Source of the DNA: Chloroflexota bacterium
GTDB taxonomy: Bacteria; Chloroflexota; UBA11872; VXNJ01
DNA length: 60,763 nucleotides
Assembly (NCBI GenBank): GCA_030744875.1
Contig: JASLPR010000060.1
Coordinates: 1 to 60,763 of the forward strand
Direction: 5' to 3'
Below the pieces are notes generated by a model. The model was given only the letters and a program-made list of their open reading frames with translations, made no database searches and was not told where the DNA came from. Of the stretch, positions 48,930-58,653 are shown piece after piece. Position 1 is the stretch's first letter. The number at the start of each line of letters is the position of its first letter. Made by a program: the position numbers and the translations under genes.

Positions 48930-49349
48930 ATGGCTACGTCACAACGAAAATTCACCGCCAGCGATCCGATCGCGGACCTGCTGACGCGCATTCGCAACGC
49001 CTGCAAGGCGGACCACGAGAGCCTTACGCTGCCTTCGGCCAAAGCCAAGGTGGCAATCGTCAAGGTCCTCGAGGCCGAAGGGTTCATCGGCGGCTTCGAG
49101 ATCATCGAAGAGCCGCCGCAACCACTGCTGCGCATCGACCTGAAGTATGACGAGGAGCGCCGGCCGGCGATCAGCGGCCTGAAACGGATCAGCAAGCCGG
49201 GGCTGCGCATCTACACCGGCGCGACCAACATCCCCCGGGTGATGGGTGGGGTGGGAGCCAGTGTGCTCTCCACGTCCCAGGGAATGATGACGGGCTCGCA
49301 GGCGTATCGCCGGCGGCTCGGAGGAGAAGTGATTTGCCACATCTGGTAG
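48930..49349 (+). CDS. rpsH: 30S ribosomal protein uS8
   Basis: Central-domain 16S rRNA binder and, in E. coli, the spc operon repressor; 139 residues from ATG 48930 (upstream in-frame starts lie within rpsN). [37 protein letters not shown] and the C-terminal [26 protein letters not shown] are present; the usual GxxREA turn is replaced by GSQAYRRR. rplF follows 25 bp later. Confidence 0.95.
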   Translation: MATSQRKFTASDPIADLLTRIRNACKADHESLTLPSAKAKVAIVKVLEAEGFIGGFEIIEEPPQPLLRIDLKYDEERRPAISGLKRISKPGLRIYTGATNIPRVMGGVGASVLSTSQGMMTGSQAYRRRLGGEVICHIW

Positions 49350-49374
49350 CTGGCTCGGCCGCCCGGGAGTTCCC

Positions 49375-49926
49375 GTGTCGCGAGTAGGCGAAAGACCAAT
49401 ACCGCTCCCCGACGGGGTTGAGTGGAGCCAGGCGGACGGAACCATTGAGGTGACCGGGTCGCTCGGTAAGCTCGCGGTGACACTCCAGTCCTGCATCACC
49501 GTCCGCGAAGAAGATCGAGTGCTGATCGTGACCCGCGAATCCGACGAGCGCCGTCACCGCGAACTGCACGGGCTAAGTCGGACGCTGGTCGCCAACATGG
49601 TGGACGGGGTGTCGCAGGGGGTCCGCAAGACGCTGGATATCGTCGGCACTGGCTACCGCGTGGAGGAACACCCGACCGGCATCGAGATGCAGCTCGGGTT
49701 CTCCCATCCGGTCATCTTTGCCGCGCCCGAGGGCGTGGAGTTGGTGGTCGAGGGCAATAACCGGGTGCAAGTGCGTGGAATCGACAAAGAGTTGATCGGC
49801 CGCACGGCGGCCGAACTGCGAATGATTCGCCCCCCGGACGCCTACAAGGGCAAAGGGATTCGGTATTCGGATGAAGTGGTGCGCACCAAGCCGGGCAAAG
49901 CCGCCATCGGTGCCCTGGACGCGTAG
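49375..49926 (+). CDS. rplF: 50S ribosomal protein uL6
   Basis: Large-subunit protein near the GTPase centre; 183 residues. [16 protein letters not shown], the L6 duplicated alpha/beta fold, and the C-terminal signature [25 protein letters not shown] (close to the family [22 protein letters not shown]) are clear. GTG 49375 is the start. rplR follows after 16 bp. Confidence 0.95.
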   Translation: MSRVGERPIPLPDGVEWSQADGTIEVTGSLGKLAVTLQSCITVREEDRVLIVTRESDERRHRELHGLSRTLVANMVDGVSQGVRKTLDIVGTGYRVEEHPTGIEMQLGFSHPVIFAAPEGVELVVEGNNRVQVRGIDKELIGRTAAELRMIRPPDAYKGKGIRYSDEVVRTKPGKAAIGALDA

Positions 49927-49942
49927 TAGGAACAGCGAAAGC

Positions 49943-50308
49943 ATGGCCAGAACCAGGACGAAAAGAACCCTGCGCAAGAGCCGGCATGCTTCGTCGCGCC
50001 GCCGGATGCACGGCACCGCGGAGCGGCCGCGGCTGTGTGTCTTTCGTAGTGCCCGGCACATCTACGCACAGATCATCGACGATACCCGCGGGCACACCCT
50101 GGTGGCGGCGAGCACCCGCGACCCGGAGCTGCGCGAGAAGATCGACGGCACCAAGACGGACCGCGCGGGCGAGGTGGGCGAATTGATTGCCAGCCGTGCG
50201 CTTGAAGGCAGCATCAAGGCGGTCGTCTTCGATCGCGGCGGACACAAATATCATGGGCGGGTGGCGGCGCTGGCCGATGCAGCTCGCGAAAAAGGACTTA
50301 GCTTCTAA
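49943..50308 (+). CDS. rplR: 50S ribosomal protein uL18
   Basis: 5S rRNA-binding protein; 121 residues from ATG 49943 (an earlier in-frame ATG lies inside rplF). [29 protein letters not shown], and the C-terminal [28 protein letters not shown], are family signatures. The basic N-terminus ([19 protein letters not shown]) binds RNA. rpsE follows at 8 bp. Confidence 0.95.
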   Translation: MARTRTKRTLRKSRHASSRRRMHGTAERPRLCVFRSARHIYAQIIDDTRGHTLVAASTRDPELREKIDGTKTDRAGEVGELIASRALEGSIKAVVFDRGGHKYHGRVAALADAAREKGLSF

Positions 50309-50316
50309 GGATTTCA

Positions 50317-50832
50317 ATGTCACGCGACGATGGTGAAAGACAACGCTACGAAGAGCGGATAGTTCGGATCAACCGGGTCGCCAAGGTTGTCAAAGGCGGT
50401 CGGACGTTCGGCTTCAATGCCGTCGTGGTCGTCGGCGACCGGAAGACGAAGGTCGGATTGGGACTGGGCAAGGCGCGCGAGGTGCCCGAGGCCATCCGCA
50501 AGGGTAACGAACGCGCGCGCCGGGCGATGGTTGACTACCCGGTGCGGGTGGACGGTACGATCCCCCACTACGTTGAGGGGCATTTCGGTGCGTCCAAGGT
50601 GATCCTGCGGCCGGCGGGCCCGGGAACCGGGGTGATCGCCGGAGGGGCGGTACGGGCCGTCGTCGAGGCAGCCGGCATTCAGAACGTTTTGACCAAATCC
50701 TTCGGATCGGCGAACCCGCTAAACGTCGCCAAGGCCACGTTGGTGGCGCTGGGGGCGCTGCGAATCCCGCCGGGCACCAAGTTGCGGATACCGGATCCGG
50801 ACGACCCCGAACTGGATACGTACCGTGCTTAG
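50317..50832 (+). CDS. rpsE: 30S ribosomal protein uS5
   Basis: Small-subunit fidelity and mRNA-entry protein; 171 residues. [55 protein letters not shown], and [39 protein letters not shown] are conserved. ATG 50317 is the start. Its end overlaps rpmD by 8 bp. Confidence 0.96.
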   Translation: MSRDDGERQRYEERIVRINRVAKVVKGGRTFGFNAVVVVGDRKTKVGLGLGKAREVPEAIRKGNERARRAMVDYPVRVDGTIPHYVEGHFGASKVILRPAGPGTGVIAGGAVRAVVEAAGIQNVLTKSFGSANPLNVAKATLVALGALRIPPGTKLRIPDPDDPELDTYRA

Positions 50833-51010
50833 GATCACGCTGGTAAAGAGCGTCATCGGCAACCGGCAGCGCCAGAAGGACACCGTGCGGGCGCTGGGGT
50901 TGACGCGGCTGGGGCAGACGGTCGAGAAGCCGGATAACGAAGCGATCCGGGGCATGGTGACTTCGGTACGCCACCTGGTCGAGGTCTCCTCGACCGATTC
51001 CACGGACTAA
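50825..51010 (+). CDS. rpmD: 50S ribosomal protein uL30
   Basis: Small large-subunit protein; 61 residues. [44 protein letters not shown] matches the L30 signature (IGxxxxQxxTxxALGLxxxxxxVxxxDxPxxxGM). GTG 50825 is the start, within the end of rpsE. rplO follows after 3 bp. Confidence 0.95.
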   Translation: MLRITLVKSVIGNRQRQKDTVRALGLTRLGQTVEKPDNEAIRGMVTSVRHLVEVSSTDSTD

Positions 51011-51013
51011 ACC

Positions 51014-51526
51014 ATGGCCGATACCATTCCCAACCTCAAGATTCATGACATCACCCGCATGGGTGGCAAGACGAAGGCCCGCCGCCGGGTGGGCCGGGGC
51101 AATGGCTCCGGTTCCGGTAAGACTAGCGGTCGCGGCCAAAAAGGCGCCGGTTCGCGGGCCGGCGCCCGCCGCAAGGCCCGATTCGAGGGCGGTCAGACCC
51201 CGATTCTGATGCGGTTCCCACGCCTGCCGGGTTTCAACAACCCGCGCAGCACCGTGCGGTTCGAGCCGGTGAACGTGGAGGCGCTGAACGTCTTCGCCGC
51301 TGGAGACGTGGTTGAGCCGACCGACCTGGTCGAGCGGGGACTGGCGCGAAAAGGACCGATCAAGATCTTGGCGCGGGGCGAACTGAGCCAAAAGCTCACT
51401 GTCCGCGCTACGCACTTTTCTGCCGCCGCGATCGCCAAGATCGAGGCGGCCGGTGGGATGGCCGAGAAGATCGAGAATCGGCCCGAGCAAAAGGTTGGAG
51501 GCGGGGACGCTTCCGACGACGCCTAG
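51014..51526 (+). CDS. rplO: 50S ribosomal protein uL15
   Basis: Late-assembly large-subunit protein; 170 residues. The Gly/Arg-rich N-terminus (RRRVGRGNGSGSGKTSGRGQKG, GARRKARFEGGQTPILMRFPRLPGF) and C-terminal globular part (LSQKLTVRATHFSAAAIAKIEAAGG) are typical. A short polar tail is added. It precedes secY by 21 bp, as in most spc operons. Confidence 0.95.
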   Translation: MADTIPNLKIHDITRMGGKTKARRRVGRGNGSGSGKTSGRGQKGAGSRAGARRKARFEGGQTPILMRFPRLPGFNNPRSTVRFEPVNVEALNVFAAGDVVEPTDLVERGLARKGPIKILARGELSQKLTVRATHFSAAAIAKIEAAGGMAEKIENRPEQKVGGGDASDDA

Positions 51527-51547
51527 CCGCGGCCCCCGGATTACCAG

Positions 51548-52831
51548 ATGATTCAGGCGACCGTCACCGCACTCAAACTGCCCGATCTGCGGGCAAAGAT
51601 CGTGTTTACGATCAGCATGCTGCTGGTGTTCCGAGTGGTTGCGCACATCCCGATGCCGGGGATCAACCTAGAGGCGCTGCGACAGCAGTTTGAGGGCAAC
51701 CAGCTGCTGGGCTTCATGAACCTGATGTCGGGCGGCGCGCTGGAGAACTTCTCGATCGTGGCGCTGGGGATCTACCCCTACATCACGGCCTCGATCATTA
51801 TGAACATCCTGCAGCCGATGATTCCGCCGCTGCGCGATATGGCGCGCAACGGCGGTGAAGCCGGGCGCCAACGAATCGCGCAGTACACGCGCATGGCGGC
51901 CGTGCCGCTGGCAATGCTGCAGGGCGTGGGCCAGATCACCATCCTGCGGCAGGCTTCGCCTTCGCCGATCGATCCGAACATGAGCCCGCTGAGCGTGCTC
52001 TCCATGCTGGTGGTGCTGGCTGGGGGGACGATGTTCCTGCTCTGGCTGGGCGAGCGTATCACCGAGCGCGGCATCGGTAACGGCATCTCAATCATCATCC
52101 TCGGCGGGATCATCGCCGGCGCGCCGCAGGCGCTGGGGCAGTCACTTTTCGGCGGCGACAGCCTCACCGGGCTCGCCATTTTCGCCGGTATCGGTCTGCT
52201 GATGGTCGCGGCGATCGTGTTCATCCAGGAAGGTCAGCGACGCATCCCGGTGCAGTACGCCAAGCGCGTGCGCGGCAACCGGCTTTACGGCGGCCAGTCC
52301 ACCCACATCCCGATGAAGATCAACTCGGCCGGAATGATTCCGCTGATCTTCGCGTTCTCGGTGATGCTGCTCCCGGGCACGATTGCCAGCTACCTGCAGA
52401 CGTCCGAGATCGGCTGGCTGTCGAGTATCTCAGGCACGATGGCCAACTGGTTCAGCCCGGCCAATTTCATCTATTGGATGTTCACGTTCCTGCTGGTGAT
52501 TGCGTTCACGTACTTCTATACGATTGTGGTTTTCAATCAACAGAATCTGCCCGAGACGCTGCAGAAGAATGGAGGATTTATTCCTGGCATCAGACCCGGG
52601 CGGCCGACGGCCAGCTACCTGGGACGCATCCTGAATCGACTCACGCTGGCGGGTGGGGTATTCCTCGCGACCATCGCGATTATGCCGTTTTTTGTGGGGG
52701 CGTTCACCGGAGTGACAACGGTGGCGTTAAGTAGTACCGGGCTGCTGATCGTTGTCGGGGTGGTCCTCGACACAATGAAGCAGCTTGAGTCACAACTAAT
52801 GATGCGGGACTACGAGTCATTCCTGAAATGA
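51548..52831 (+). CDS. secY: Protein translocase subunit SecY
   Basis: Channel subunit of the SecYEG translocon; 427 residues with ten predicted transmembrane helices. Plug and helix 2 region (LGFMNLMSGGALENFSIVALGIYPYITASIIMNIL), GERITERGIGNGISIIIL, the cytosolic loop EGQRRIPVQYAKRVRG, KINSAGMIPLIFA and NLPETLQKNGGFIPGIRPG are conserved. The end MMRDYESFLK matches the family. Cotranscription with adk and map is usual. Confidence 0.96.
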   Translation: MIQATVTALKLPDLRAKIVFTISMLLVFRVVAHIPMPGINLEALRQQFEGNQLLGFMNLMSGGALENFSIVALGIYPYITASIIMNILQPMIPPLRDMARNGGEAGRQRIAQYTRMAAVPLAMLQGVGQITILRQASPSPIDPNMSPLSVLSMLVVLAGGTMFLLWLGERITERGIGNGISIIILGGIIAGAPQALGQSLFGGDSLTGLAIFAGIGLLMVAAIVFIQEGQRRIPVQYAKRVRGNRLYGGQSTHIPMKINSAGMIPLIFAFSVMLLPGTIASYLQTSEIGWLSSISGTMANWFSPANFIYWMFTFLLVIAFTYFYTIVVFNQQNLPETLQKNGGFIPGIRPGRPTASYLGRILNRLTLAGGVFLATIAIMPFFVGAFTGVTTVALSSTGLLIVVGVVLDTMKQLESQLMMRDYESFLK

Positions 52832-52847
52832 GAGTGAAGAACCCAAA

Positions 52848-53426
52848 ATGCCAGATCAACTACTGCTTATGATCATGCTTGGTGCACCGGGATCGGGAAA
52901 GGGCACTCAGGCGGCCCGGCTCTCCAAGGAGTTTGACATTGCCCACGAATCATCCGGCGATGCCTTCCGCAAGGCCGCGGCCGAAGGCACCGAAGCGGGA
53001 CTCGCCGCGGCGGAGCTCTTCGAGCGCGGCGAACTGGTGCCCGACGAGACGGTGTGCCGGGTCATGATCGAACATATTGTGGAACTCACGAGTCGCGGCC
53101 GGGGCATCCTGCTGGATGGCTTCCCGCGAACGCTGGGACAGGCCGTCCGCCTCGAAGAGAGCCTCGGCGAACTCGACCAAGAGATCGACGCGGTCGTTCA
53201 CATCAACATTGACCGAACGGAGATCAAGCGGCGGTTGTCTTTGCGAGGCCGAGCGGACGACTCCGAGGATGTCGTGCAGCATCGCATAGCCGTCTACGAC
53301 GAGCTGACCCGCCCGCTGGTTGATTTCTATCGCGACCGTGATGTCGTTGTGGAAATCGACGGTAACCATTCGGTGGACGAGGTCCACGATGAGATCCTGG
53401 ACAAGACCCGGGTGGCGGTGCGATGA
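52848..53426 (+). CDS. adk: Adenylate kinase (short-LID form)
   Basis: Interconverts ATP + AMP and two ADP. The 192-residue product has the P-loop GAPGSGKGT (12-20), the AMP-binding SSGDAFRKAAAEGTEAG, LDGFPRTLGQAVRLE, and DDSEDVVQHRIAVYDELTRPL. The LID is reduced to RGRADD, so there is no zinc-binding four-cysteine insert; this is the short type also seen in mycobacteria. Usual M/L in the AMP site is replaced (SGDAFR for SGDMLR). Its stop overlaps map by 4 bp. Confidence 0.94.
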   Translation: MPDQLLLMIMLGAPGSGKGTQAARLSKEFDIAHESSGDAFRKAAAEGTEAGLAAAELFERGELVPDETVCRVMIEHIVELTSRGRGILLDGFPRTLGQAVRLEESLGELDQEIDAVVHINIDRTEIKRRLSLRGRADDSEDVVQHRIAVYDELTRPLVDFYRDRDVVVEIDGNHSVDEVHDEILDKTRVAVR

Positions 53427-54196
53427 GTGATATTCGACTAAAGACCGTGGACGAGATCGAGTTGATGCGTGCGGCGGGGCGGATCGTCGCCGAGGTCCTG
53501 GACGGGCTTGAGACGATGATGAAGCCCGGGGTGCGGCTGGCCGATCTCGACCGATTCGCCGAGGAGATCATTCGCGGGCACGGGGCGACGCCGTCGTTCA
53601 AGGGCTACCCCAATGCCCATGATCCGGACTCGCCGTTTCCGGCCAGCATTTGCTCTTCGATGAACGATGTGATCGTCCACGGGATACCCAATGGCCAAAT
53701 TCTCGAAGAAGGGGATATCCTTGGGGTTGACTGTGGCGCTATCCTAGATGGCTGGCACGGAGACTCTGCGCGAACGTATCGGGTGGGGCAGTGCGGACCG
53801 GAAGCGTCCGCTCTGCTAAGAACCACCAGTGAAGCGCTCGACAAGGGGATAGCCGCGCTGGAAGCGGGAAAGCCGCTGGGACGCGTGGGCCACGCCATTC
53901 AGCAGCATGCCGAAGCAAACGGTTATGCGGTTGTACGGGAGTTCGTGGGCCACGGTGTCGGTCGTAATTTGCACGAAGCCCCGAAGGTGGCGAATTTCGG
54001 TTCGGCGGACTCTGGTCCAATAGTGGAAGTCGGGCTGACGATTGCCATCGAGCCGATGGTCAACGTCGGCACGATCCACACAAAGGCCGACCCGGATGGA
54101 TGGACGATTCGGACGGCGGACGGAAGTCTGTCGGCCCACTATGAACATACGGTTGCGGTCACCGAGGCCGGACCGGAAATACTGACGCTCGCCTGA
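53423..54196 (+). CDS. map: Methionine aminopeptidase type I
   Basis: Removes N-terminal Met from nascent proteins. The 257-residue pita-bread enzyme has the five metal ligands in place: two Asp in [18 protein letters not shown], His in [14 protein letters not shown], Glu in AIEPMVNVG and Glu near [29 protein letters not shown] is the substrate-site region. ATG 53423 overlaps the adk stop, and infA follows 26 bp later, the common secY-adk-map-infA order. Confidence 0.95.
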   Translation: MSDIRLKTVDEIELMRAAGRIVAEVLDGLETMMKPGVRLADLDRFAEEIIRGHGATPSFKGYPNAHDPDSPFPASICSSMNDVIVHGIPNGQILEEGDILGVDCGAILDGWHGDSARTYRVGQCGPEASALLRTTSEALDKGIAALEAGKPLGRVGHAIQQHAEANGYAVVREFVGHGVGRNLHEAPKVANFGSADSGPIVEVGLTIAIEPMVNVGTIHTKADPDGWTIRTADGSLSAHYEHTVAVTEAGPEILTLA

Positions 54197-54222
54197 TTGT
54201 TGCCGGCGAGAGAGTAGAGACT

Positions 54223-54453
54223 GTGGCAAAGAAGAAGGACGTAATTGAAGTAGAAGGAGTCGTTCGTGAGTCCAAACCAAATACCGTGTTCAACGTCGAG
54301 TTGGACAACGGGATGACGGTGCTCGCGCACCTTTCCGGAAAACTGCGCCTGAACTACATTCGCATCGGCGTCGGAGACCGGGTACGAGTTGAACTCTCCC
54401 CGTACGATCTCACCCGCGGACGCATCACATGGCGTCTGCCGGTCGGCGGCTAA
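54223..54453 (+). CDS. infA: Translation initiation factor IF-1
   Basis: A-site binding initiation factor; 76 residues, one OB fold. [59 protein letters not shown] are the family hallmarks. GTG 54223 (AGAGACT before it) is the start. rpmJ follows at 19 bp. Confidence 0.95.
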   Translation: MAKKKDVIEVEGVVRESKPNTVFNVELDNGMTVLAHLSGKLRLNYIRIGVGDRVRVELSPYDLTRGRITWRLPVGG

Positions 54454-54472
54454 CGGTTATGAGGAATCGATT

Positions 54473-54586
54473 ATGAAGGTATCCGCATCGGTAAAACCAC
54501 GTTGCGACAAGTGCAAGATCATCCGCCGGCGCGGCGTGGTCATGGTGATCTGCGAAGTCCGCCGACACCGCCAGCGACAAGGCTAG
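54473..54586 (+). CDS. rpmJ: 50S ribosomal protein bL36, zinc form
   Basis: A 37-residue zinc protein of the large subunit. [21 protein letters not shown] with C11, C14, C27 and H32 gives the Cys3His zinc site of the C+ form. GAGGAATCG precedes ATG 54473. Longer in-frame starts lie in infA. It sits between infA and rpsM, the normal place. Confidence 0.95.
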   Translation: MKVSASVKPRCDKCKIIRRRGVVMVICEVRRHRQRQG

Positions 54587-54598
54587 GGGGCATCCCGT

Positions 54599-54979
54599 AT
54601 GGCACGTATCTCGGGAGTTGACGTACCAGTGGAGAAGCCGGTGATGATCGCGCTGCAGCGCATCTTCGGCATCGGCCAGACGACCAGCAAGAAGATTCTG
54701 ACCACCGCCGATGTTGATGGCACGGTGCGGGTGCGGGATCTGACCGAGGACGAGTTGAGCCGCATCCGCGAAGTGATCGACCGCGAGCACAAGGTAGAGG
54801 GCGAGCTTCGCCGCGAGGTGGCGCTGAACATCGGCCGCCTACGCGAGATCGGCTGCTATCGCGGGATACGGCACCGGCTGAACCTGCCGGTTCGCGGGCA
54901 GCGCACCCACACAAACGCACGAACCCGACGCGGCCATCGCCGTTCGATCGGCATCCGAAAACGAATCATTAAGCGGTAG
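54599..54979 (+). CDS. rpsM: 30S ribosomal protein uS13
   Basis: Head protein contacting P-site tRNA and the intersubunit bridge; 126 residues. [66 protein letters not shown] are signatures; the basic C-terminus (RKRIIKR) contacts tRNA. AGGGGGCATCCC lies before ATG 54599. rpsK follows after 23 bp. Confidence 0.95.
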   Translation: MARISGVDVPVEKPVMIALQRIFGIGQTTSKKILTTADVDGTVRVRDLTEDELSRIREVIDREHKVEGELRREVALNIGRLREIGCYRGIRHRLNLPVRGQRTHTNARTRRGHRRSIGIRKRIIKR

Positions 54980-55002
54980 AACCGCGACCCTGGAGGACAG
55001 AC

Positions 55003-55386
55003 TTGGCAGAGAGACGCAGGCGACGGCGCGACGCCCGAATTGTGCCAGAAGGACAGGCGCACATTCAGGCGACCTTTAACAACACCATCGTCACCATCAC
55101 CGACCCGCAGGGCAACGCCGTGTGCTGGTCGAGCGGCGGTAGCGTGGGGTTCAAGGGATCGCGCAAGAGCACGCCTTATGCCGCCCAGATGACCTCTGAG
55201 GACGCTGCGCGCCAGGCGATGGATATGGGGATGCGAAGAATCTGCGTGTTCGTCAAGGGCCCCGGCAGCGGTCGGGACGCGGCGATTCGAGCACTGCAGG
55301 CCGCCGGCATGCAGGTGACCGGCATTTCCGACGTCACCCCGGTGCCGCACAACGGTCCGCGTCCGCCGAAGCGGAGACGCATATGA
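55003..55386 (+). CDS. rpsK: 30S ribosomal protein uS11
   Basis: Platform protein near the Shine-Dalgarno duplex; 127 residues. [85 protein letters not shown] are conserved. TTG 55003 with TGGAGGAC upstream is the start. rpsD follows after 39 bp. Confidence 0.96.
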   Translation: MAERRRRRRDARIVPEGQAHIQATFNNTIVTITDPQGNAVCWSSGGSVGFKGSRKSTPYAAQMTSEDAARQAMDMGMRRICVFVKGPGSGRDAAIRALQAAGMQVTGISDVTPVPHNGPRPPKRRRI

Positions 55387-55425
55387 TCCGCGCCAGCCGT
55401 CAGCTGGCCGGGAGGGATAACTAGC

Positions 55426-56061
55426 ATGGGACGCTACACCGGCCCGAACTGCAAACTCTGTCGCCGGGAAGGCATGAAGCTCTTCCTGAAGGGCGACCGT
55501 TGCTTCACCCCCAAGTGCGCCATCGAACGCCACAACCTGCCCCCGGGGCAGACCGGCGGGATGCGCCCCATGCGACGGCGCATGTCGGAATACGCGGTCC
55601 AGCTGCGCGAGAAGCAGAAGGTCCGCCGGGCGTACGGGTTGATGGAGCGACAGTTCCGCCGCTATTTCCGGTTGGCGGAGAAGAGCGCCGGGCTGACCGG
55701 CGGAAACCTTCTCCAAATCCTGGAATCACGGCTGGACAACGTCGTGTACCGGATGGGGTTCGCCATGTCGCGGAAGCAGGCCCGGCAACTGGTTACCCAC
55801 CGCCATTTCCGGGTAAACGGCAAGCCGGTAAAGTCGCCTTCGTGCCTGATGGAATTGGGCGACGAAATCACGGTGCGACCGGCCAGCAATGATCTGGACA
55901 TTTTCGTCATCGCCCAGGAGCGCGCTTCCGATATCGGACGTCCGGCCTGGGTAAGCGTGGATGTAGAAAAGAAATCGGGCAAGGTCACCGCTCTGCCAGA
56001 GCGCGACCAGGTCGATGTCGTCGTAAATGAGCAACTAATTGTCGAGTACTACTCGAGATAA
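55426..56061 (+). CDS. rpsD: 30S ribosomal protein uS4, zinc form
   Basis: Primary 16S rRNA assembly protein; 211 residues. [18 protein letters not shown] with C9, C12, C26 and C31 forms the zinc site of the C+ type. The S4 RNA-binding domain follows ([36 protein letters not shown]). A Pro/Gly loop ([19 protein letters not shown]) is normal. Ends in LIVEYYSR, as usual. rpoA follows after 49 bp. Confidence 0.96.
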   Translation: MGRYTGPNCKLCRREGMKLFLKGDRCFTPKCAIERHNLPPGQTGGMRPMRRRMSEYAVQLREKQKVRRAYGLMERQFRRYFRLAEKSAGLTGGNLLQILESRLDNVVYRMGFAMSRKQARQLVTHRHFRVNGKPVKSPSCLMELGDEITVRPASNDLDIFVIAQERASDIGRPAWVSVDVEKKSGKVTALPERDQVDVVVNEQLIVEYYSR

Positions 56062-56110
56062 GCATGACCGCCGTGGACGGTTGGTCATGACCAAAAGCCG
56101 GAGGTAATAG

Positions 56111-57067
56111 TTGGCAGCCGAACATCCGATGCCGACAATCAACGTGATCGAAGCCGGGGACCGGCACGGGCACTTTGTCGTAGAACCGCTACCCCGAGGA
56201 TACGGGCACACCATCGGGAACCCGCTCCGTCGGGTACTCCTTTCTTCCATGCCGGGCGCGGCCATCACCCGCATCAGCGTTGATGGCGTCCTGCATGAGT
56301 TCTCCGAACTCGCGTTCATGCGCGAAGACGTCACCCAGTTCATCCTTAATTTGAAGGAAGTCCGGTTGCGCGTCCACGCCGACGGGCCGATTGCCGCCCT
56401 GATCGAGGTAAAGGCGCCCGGCGAGGTAACCGATGCCAGCATTCAGGTGGGGCCGGAGGTTGAGATCATCAACCCCGATCATCACCTGGCTACGCTGGAC
56501 AAGAAGCGCGGGACCCTGCGAGTCGAGCTGGTTATCGAGCGCGGCGTCGGCTACGTAGGCGCCGAAGAGCAGTCAGACAAGCAGATCGGCGTTATCCCGC
56601 TCGACGCGCGGTTCACGCCGGTCCATCGCGTCCAGTACGGGGTCGAGCGCGCCCGGGTCGGGCAGTCGACCGACTGGGATCGCCTGGCCGTACAGGTATG
56701 GACCGATGGCACGATCTCGCCGGAAGAGGCGATTTCGCGGGCCTCCGGCATTCTCGTGGACTCCTACACGCTGATGGCCAAGGTGGCAAACCCGGAGGAG
56801 TTCCGGCCGATCGCGGTGGTCGACGAGCCGGTCGAGGAAGCGGAGCCGCAGACGCTGGTCGAGGAACTTAAACTCTCGAACCGGGCGCTGAACTGCCTCA
56901 AACGCCACGGCATCGACACTGTGGAACAGCTGGTGGAGATGTCCGAGGACGAGCTATTCGATCTCCGCGGCATGGGAATCAAACTGGTGGTCGAACTGCG
57001 CGAGCGACTCGCGGAGGTGGGCCTGGCCGTCCGGGGTAGCGAACTCCCATCTGAGAACGGCAAATGA
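56111..57067 (+). CDS. rpoA: DNA-directed RNA polymerase subunit alpha
   Basis: Alpha subunit, 318 residues. The N-terminal dimerisation domain shows GYGHTIGNPLRRVLLSSMPGAAI, FSELAFMREDVTQFILNLKEVRL and DTHFTPV-like LDARFTPVHRVQYGVERARVG; the C-terminal domain (LKLSNRALNCLKRHGIDTVEQLVEMSEDELFDLRGMG) retains the residues for UP-element binding. TTG 56111 is the start with GGAGGTAATAG upstream. Its stop overlaps rplQ by 4 bp. Confidence 0.96.
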   Translation: MAAEHPMPTINVIEAGDRHGHFVVEPLPRGYGHTIGNPLRRVLLSSMPGAAITRISVDGVLHEFSELAFMREDVTQFILNLKEVRLRVHADGPIAALIEVKAPGEVTDASIQVGPEVEIINPDHHLATLDKKRGTLRVELVIERGVGYVGAEEQSDKQIGVIPLDARFTPVHRVQYGVERARVGQSTDWDRLAVQVWTDGTISPEEAISRASGILVDSYTLMAKVANPEEFRPIAVVDEPVEEAEPQTLVEELKLSNRALNCLKRHGIDTVEQLVEMSEDELFDLRGMGIKLVVELRERLAEVGLAVRGSELPSENGK

Positions 57068-57414
57068 GGCACCGGGCTCGTAAGCGACGCTTCGATCGTG
57101 CCCAGGGGCACCGCAAGGCGATGCTGCGCAACCTGGCACGGTCGCTGCTGCTGCATGAGGGCATTCGAACCACCCAGGCCAAGTCGAAGGAATTACGCTC
57201 GCATGTGGATCGCCTGATTACCCTCGGCAAGAAGGGCGACCTGCATTCGCGTCGACAGGCGATATCGCGCCTGCCCGACCAGGAAGTGATCGACAAGCTC
57301 TTCGGAGATCTGTCGGAGCGCTTTAAGGATCGCGACGGCGGCTTCACCCGCATGTACAACCTGGGGCCCCGCCCCGGTGATGCTGCCCCGATCGTTCGGA
57401 TCGAACTGGTATAG
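57064..57414 (+). CDS. rplQ: 50S ribosomal protein bL17
   Basis: Large-subunit protein at the exit-tunnel rim; 116 residues. MRHRARKRRFDRAQGHRKAMLRNLARSLLLHEGIRTTQAKSKELR carries the family signature, and the C-terminus RFKDRDGGFTRMYNLGPRPGDAAPIVRIELV is complete. Coupled to rpoA by a 4-bp overlap; truA begins 2 bp later. Confidence 0.96.
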   Translation: MRHRARKRRFDRAQGHRKAMLRNLARSLLLHEGIRTTQAKSKELRSHVDRLITLGKKGDLHSRRQAISRLPDQEVIDKLFGDLSERFKDRDGGFTRMYNLGPRPGDAAPIVRIELV

Positions 57415-57416
57415 GC

Positions 57417-58214
57417 ATGGGGCGGGTTCGGCTGACCATCGAATATGACGGCTCCGGCTATGCTGGGTCGCAGTTCCAGCCCGGGGAAGTGACAGTCCAG
57501 GGCGCCATCGAGGCGGTTCTGGATCGAATCGCGCCAGGCTGCGGAAGAGTGGAGATGGCCGGACGTACCGACGCCGGGGTGCACGCCTCGGCCCAGGTCG
57601 TGGCGTTTGACCACCCCGAGGGGTTGTCCCCGGACCGGCTTGCTGGCGGCCTGAACGCCCTGCTGCCGGCCGACATCGCCGTGCTCTCCGCCCGGGCCTG
57701 CGACTCCGATTTCGATCCCCGCCGCAAGGCGTCCGCCCGCACCTACGAGTACCGGGTATTGAACCGCACCGCCCGACCGGGGTTGGCGCGAGGCCGGGCG
57801 TTGCACGTTGCCCGGAACCTTGACATTGCGGCGATGAACGCCGCCGCGCAGCGGCTGGTGGGAATCCATGACTTTGCCAACTTCGTGGTTGAGACTGACG
57901 AGCCAGTCACCCGTCGGCTCACCGACTGCGCCTGCTGGCGACACGGCGAACTGGTGCACATCCGGGTTTCAGCCAACGCCTTCGCCAAGCGCATGGTGCG
58001 GCGGATCGCCGGCGCCCTCGTGCAGGTGGGACTGGGGCGCTGGTCGGTGAATGACTTCCAGGTGGTCGTGGACCGCGCCCCGGAAGCGCCGGTGGCACCT
58101 TCCGCTCCGGCGGTGGGACTCTACCTCACCGAAATTGAATACAGCGACCGCTACGATCCGTTCCAGAGCACCGGCCAACCGGACAGAGCTTTCGAGGAGA
58201 TAGATGTCAATTAA
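57417..58214 (+). CDS. truA: tRNA pseudouridine(38-40) synthase TruA
   Basis: Forms pseudouridine at 38-40 of tRNA anticodon arms. The 265-residue product has the catalytic Asp52 in AGRTDAGVHASAQV, RLTIEYDGSGYAGSQFQPGEVTVQGAIE at the start, LNALLPADIAVLSARACDSDFDPRRKASARTYEYRV, and HDFANFVVE. ATG 57417 follows rplQ, and the end overlaps rplM by 11 bp, the common alpha-operon tail. Confidence 0.94.
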   Translation: MGRVRLTIEYDGSGYAGSQFQPGEVTVQGAIEAVLDRIAPGCGRVEMAGRTDAGVHASAQVVAFDHPEGLSPDRLAGGLNALLPADIAVLSARACDSDFDPRRKASARTYEYRVLNRTARPGLARGRALHVARNLDIAAMNAAAQRLVGIHDFANFVVETDEPVTRRLTDCACWRHGELVHIRVSANAFAKRMVRRIAGALVQVGLGRWSVNDFQVVVDRAPEAPVAPSAPAVGLYLTEIEYSDRYDPFQSTGQPDRAFEEIDVN

Positions 58215-58653
58215 GACGCACAGCGTCCGCGCCAGCGAAATCGAACGCACCTGGTGGGTGGGCGACGCGGATGGCGAAATCCTGGGGCGACTCGCCACGC
58301 GGGTGGCCGGGCTGCTGCTCGGGAAGGGCAAGCCCACCTTTTCCCCGCACCTTGAGGTCGGCGACAACGTGATCATCATCAACTGTGAAAAGATCAAGGT
58401 CACCGGCAAGAAGATGAGCGACAAGAAGTACTACCGGCACAGCGGCTACCCGGGCGGATTGCGGGAAACAAACCTGGAATCGTTGCTGGCAAAGCATCCC
58501 GACCGGGTGATAACCGGTGCGGTTAGAGGTATGCTGCCGAAAAACAAGCTGGGACGGCACGCGCTCGGCCGGCTTCACGTCTACGCCGGCTCGAGCCACC
58601 CGCACGAGGCGCAGAAGCCCGCGGAAATGGAGATGGGAAACAACCTTGACTAA
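58204..58653 (+). CDS. rplM: 50S ribosomal protein uL13
   Basis: Early large-subunit assembly protein; 149 residues. WWVGDADGEILGRLATRVAGLLLGKGKPTFSPHLEVGDNVIIINCEKIKVTGKKMSDKKYYRHSGYPGG carries all family blocks in order, with RVITGAVRGMLPKNKLGRHALGRLHVYAGSSHPHEAQKP at the end. ATG 58204 lies in the end of truA with GAGGAG upstream. rpsI overlaps its end by 8 bp. Confidence 0.96.
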   Translation: MSIKTHSVRASEIERTWWVGDADGEILGRLATRVAGLLLGKGKPTFSPHLEVGDNVIIINCEKIKVTGKKMSDKKYYRHSGYPGGLRETNLESLLAKHPDRVITGAVRGMLPKNKLGRHALGRLHVYAGSSHPHEAQKPAEMEMGNNLD

